The position numbers were made by a program, and so were the translations under genes. Below, one piece after another: positions 21,973-24,607 of a stretch of 24,607 bases of DNA (within the stretch, counting starts at the first letter, position 1; each line of letters opens with the position of its first letter). The notes beneath the pieces were generated by a model. The model saw nothing but the letters and a program-made list of their open reading frames with translations. It ran no database searches and was not told the origin of the DNA. Origin of the DNA: Chloromonas sp. AAM2 (lineage: Eukaryota > Chlorophyta > Chlorophyceae > Chlamydomonadales > Chlamydomonadaceae); assembly GCA_004335635.1 (NCBI GenBank), contig QAXH01001585.1, positions 1 through 24,607 of the forward strand, given 5' to 3'.

Positions 21973-24607
21973 ATGGATCTAGCCAGCCTGTTCAGCGCTC
22001 TGCAGTCCACGCAACAGGCAAAAACCACAGTCAGACTGTCTGAGCGGAATGTGATTGAGTTGGTGAACAAGCTCAAGCAGCTGGGCGTCATCGGCGATGA
22101 CCTGCTGCACACCATCAACGGGAAGGAGTTCATCACCACAGCCAGGCTCAAGCAGGAGGTCAACTTGGCACTCAAGCAGGTGCATGCAGGCAGTCAGCAC
22201 GACGATGCGATTAGAACCCACAAACTGGGGCTGTCATGGCATTGAATTGTGCCATGAATGCATGCATCAGTCAGCGAGCCAGTGCTCAAACTGCCGAATA
22301 TTGGCTGGAGTCATGTGCATTGGCATGGCATCTGATTCTGCCAACAACGCATGCATGAGGCACTAAGTGCATAAGCAGAGTGCGCTAGCACCTACCGGCT
22401 GCACTTGCAGTGAAACGTCGCTTCTATGCCAAGTGCACTCCTCGCACATTGCTAGTCATCGCCTCAACTAACACCGTTTGCATCGCGTATGTTGTTCATG
22501 TGATGCATCACCTGCCATGCATGCCATACTATGCCATGCAGGCTGGTGGAAGGCTGTCGCTTGTGGAGTTGCCTGCCCTGCTAGGTGTCGACCTCATCCA
22601 CTGCGAACGTCAGGCAGCAGCTCTGGTGGCCGAGTCTGATGGGACTGTGATAGAGGCGCAAGGAGAGCTCATGACCACTCAGGCAAGAAACTAGCATTCT
22701 TGCCGATGCAACTCCAGAGTAAGGACGTAAACACCTGCTGCACAAACAGAGAGATCACTATGCACATCACGCAAATTGGTTGCAGCTGTTGAGCAGTCAT
22801 GCTCAAACCTAAAACATACGCGCGTGTACGACGTGTTTGTGCTCTGCTCCCACCATGCAGTATTTTGAATCAATCTCAGCGGAGATCAACGATTTGTTGC
22901 AGGTGTGTGCGTTGCAGGCAACATGATTCAATTGCTTTTTATGAGCAATCACATGTAAGGCATTGCTGAATTCTTATTTCCGTTTCTTTGTGACTCCAGT
23001 GTGTTCAGAATTCCTTCGTGTCCTCATTCCTCATCCAGCGGTGGCTGGGACAGTGCACAGTGTTGTGTTCTGATGCGTAACCTTGCTGCACCCGCTGCAC
23101 CCTCATACACGCCCCGCTTGCCTGGCATAGCACTCCTCATCATAATTCCATAAATCTATTAACAACTAACTGTTGCGCTGTTCCGCCTGTGTAACACAGG
23201 AGATGGGTCAGTTGAGCGTTGCTGACCTAGCGCTTCAGTACAGCCTGGCCACAGAGCTGCTCCTGAGAACTCTCACACAGCACCTGGGCACAACCATACA
23301 GGTGGGAAATGATGGGGGCATTGGGCAGAGCAGCCCTGGCGACATTCACAACATGCTTATGACATTGGTTGTTAGCTTGTCTGCCACGTTGGAGCTTCAG
23401 CCCAAGGGCTGATTGGTACGTGATTCAAGGCAGCTGGCAAAGAGTATCGGCTGGCATGCAGCAGCACAGCAGGTGCAGCATGGCGAAGCCCTTGGACTTG
23501 AGATTTTGCAAGCAGTCATACAGACCTGGCGCCCCAGTAGCCGGCAGCACAGCGCCAACCCAGCTCAGCCCAGTGCTTCTTAGGTTTGAAGCTGCTCACG
23601 TGTGTGAATCTTCAACACATGCTGTTACAACGTTCATCTGAGGTGTGAATCAATGCATGGTCACAGGGTCGCCTGGAGTCGGGTCTCTTGTACACGCCTG
23701 CTGCCATGCGGCGGCTCAAGGCCCAGCTGAGGGGCGCACTGCGGGGCGTGGCCCAACCCAGCTCACTGCCTGCAATAGCAAAGGTACGCACCACACAATT
23801 GCAACGAAGATAGGGACCACTCTTCAAGGCCAGCGGAGAGAATTGTTACGGTTTTGGAAACTAAACGTAGGCATTAACTCTGGGAATTAGAGGCAGCTAA
23901 GGCGCATCATCCATGTCAACAGATGCAGGGCAGCGGTCACAGATTTACAAGCGCAGGCGGTCCAGTCGTGCAGTTCTCAGCTCAAGAACAAGTGTTGTAG
24001 GACATGCACCACGATTCTTTCCTTTGCTATCTTCAGGAACTAGGTCTGGAGGCGTTTGGAGCTTCCACCAGCATGCTGGTTGGGCTGGTGGAGGAGCTTG
24101 TCGCGCGAGGGGAGATTGCGGGCACACTGCGCAGCGCGGGCACGGGCTGGCTGCCCGCCAGCTACGCTTCCGCACAGCAGTCCGCGCTGACCGCTTTCTA
24201 TGAGCAGAACAGCTGGATTGGATACGACATGGCACGCAAGTGGGTGCCTGTGTGTGTGGGAGGGGGTGAGGTCGAGTGTAAGCTGCTCAATGGGCATGAA
24301 AATAGCTGACAGCTACAGTTGCAATGCCATGCGTTTTAATCCCACGGTAGCTGTGGAACCACCCATGAAGAGCATTCGAGTCTGTTGGCAGGGTTTAAGG
24401 GTTTCCAGGACGTGTTGTTGAAGGCCGCAGGTTGAGTTTTGGTAGGCTTTCACTTTGAACTGAATCTGAAAGCCAGGTCCCTGCTGCCATTCTCACACTC
24501 TCTGCCTTCATTGCTGCTTCTTCCAGGCTTGGCTTTTCCTCAGAGCGCGCCCACCTGGCCCGGGTGTTCCCCACCGGCGTTGCACTAGACTCGGCCTTCG
24601 TCCACCC
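21973..24607 (+). CDS. UFL1: E3 UFM1-protein ligase 1 (UFL1), N-terminal part, cut by the right edge
   Basis: Seven exons: 21973-22179, 22542-22682, 22861-22902, 23200-23301, 23667-23783, 24037-24239, and from 24537 to the window end. All junctions close in phase and about 294 aa are present. The diagnostic block RLSERNVIELVNKLKQLG, followed by LLHTINGKEFITTARL, matches the UFL1 N-terminus (RLSERNCIEIVNKL...HTLDGKEYIT). GGRLSLVELPALLGVDLIH aligns with GGRVNIVDLQQVINVDLIH, YFESISAEINDLLQ with YLDRLAEEVNDKLQ, and LTQHLGTTIQ with LTQRLGRIIS. UFL1 is the scaffold ligase that, with DDRGK1/UFBP1 and CDK5RAP3, transfers the ubiquitin-like UFM1 to targets such as ribosomal protein uL24 (RPL26) at the ER membrane, in ribosome quality control and ER-phagy. 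It has no classical RING/HECT domain; the N-terminal winged-helix repeats seen here assemble with DDRGK1. Start: ATG 21973 puts RLSERN near residue 21, slightly shorter than in animals. Family length is about 800 aa, so roughly a third is present. Confidence 0.93.
22683..22860 (+). other. GC-AG intron in UFL1
   Basis: Exon 2 ends ATG ACC ACT CAG and the intron starts GCAAGAAAC; it ends CCCACCATGCAG before TAT TTT GAA. Both sides are phase 0, and the join gives TTQ-YFESISAEIND, the expected UFL1 alignment. Using GC rather than GT is required to avoid the in-frame stop that follows two codons later. Confidence 0.8.

Overview
The window is nuclear DNA from a eukaryote, most likely a green alga (Chlorophyta; I would guess Trebouxiophyceae). 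Genes are broken into many short exons (36-400 nt is typical) with GT...AG introns. Open frames stop soon after each donor and resume at the next acceptor. One gene ends in TGTAA about 46 nt after its stop, the usual algal poly(A) signal, and one encodes a secreted lectin-like protein with a polyproline linker. There is no sign of bacterial operons, tRNA or rRNA genes, CRISPR or a complete transposon.

Layout, left to right: (1) 1-1282, minus strand: 5' part of a secreted C-type-lectin-like protein that runs off the left edge. (2) 1283-5595: gene-poor DNA with several short repeats and one possible two-exon small gene on the minus strand (3355-3760). A 23-bp minisatellite (5162-5300) and a 34-bp duplication (5413-5480) lie just beyond the kinase 3' end. 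(3) About 5596-9053, minus strand: a divergent CMGC protein kinase closest to the SRPK group. (4) 9236-11253, plus strand: a compact SET-domain lysine methyltransferase, reconstructed here as six phase-consistent exons (159 aa). It is divergently transcribed from the kinase across a gap of less than 200 bp. (5) 11919-14951, plus strand: an unrecognised multi-exon gene with beta-rich exons. (6) 15309-20663, plus strand: a large, unrecognised protein of about 1,200 aa with an IQ motif, an acidic tract, a charged coiled coil and a very long disordered tail in one 2.1-kb exon. (7) 21973-24607, plus strand: the N-terminal seven exons of UFL1, the UFM1 E3 ligase, cut by the right edge.

These are independent eukaryotic genes, not a co-transcribed system. 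The clearest calls are UFL1, the SET protein and the kinase. The most unusual points are the kinase's non-canonical motifs and activation-segment insert, two GC-AG introns with the same GCAAGA donor, the large IQ/coiled-coil orphan, and a small dispersed repeat shared by three sites. Exon ends were placed by eye from splice signals, reading phase and family similarity; where the phase did not close I say so.
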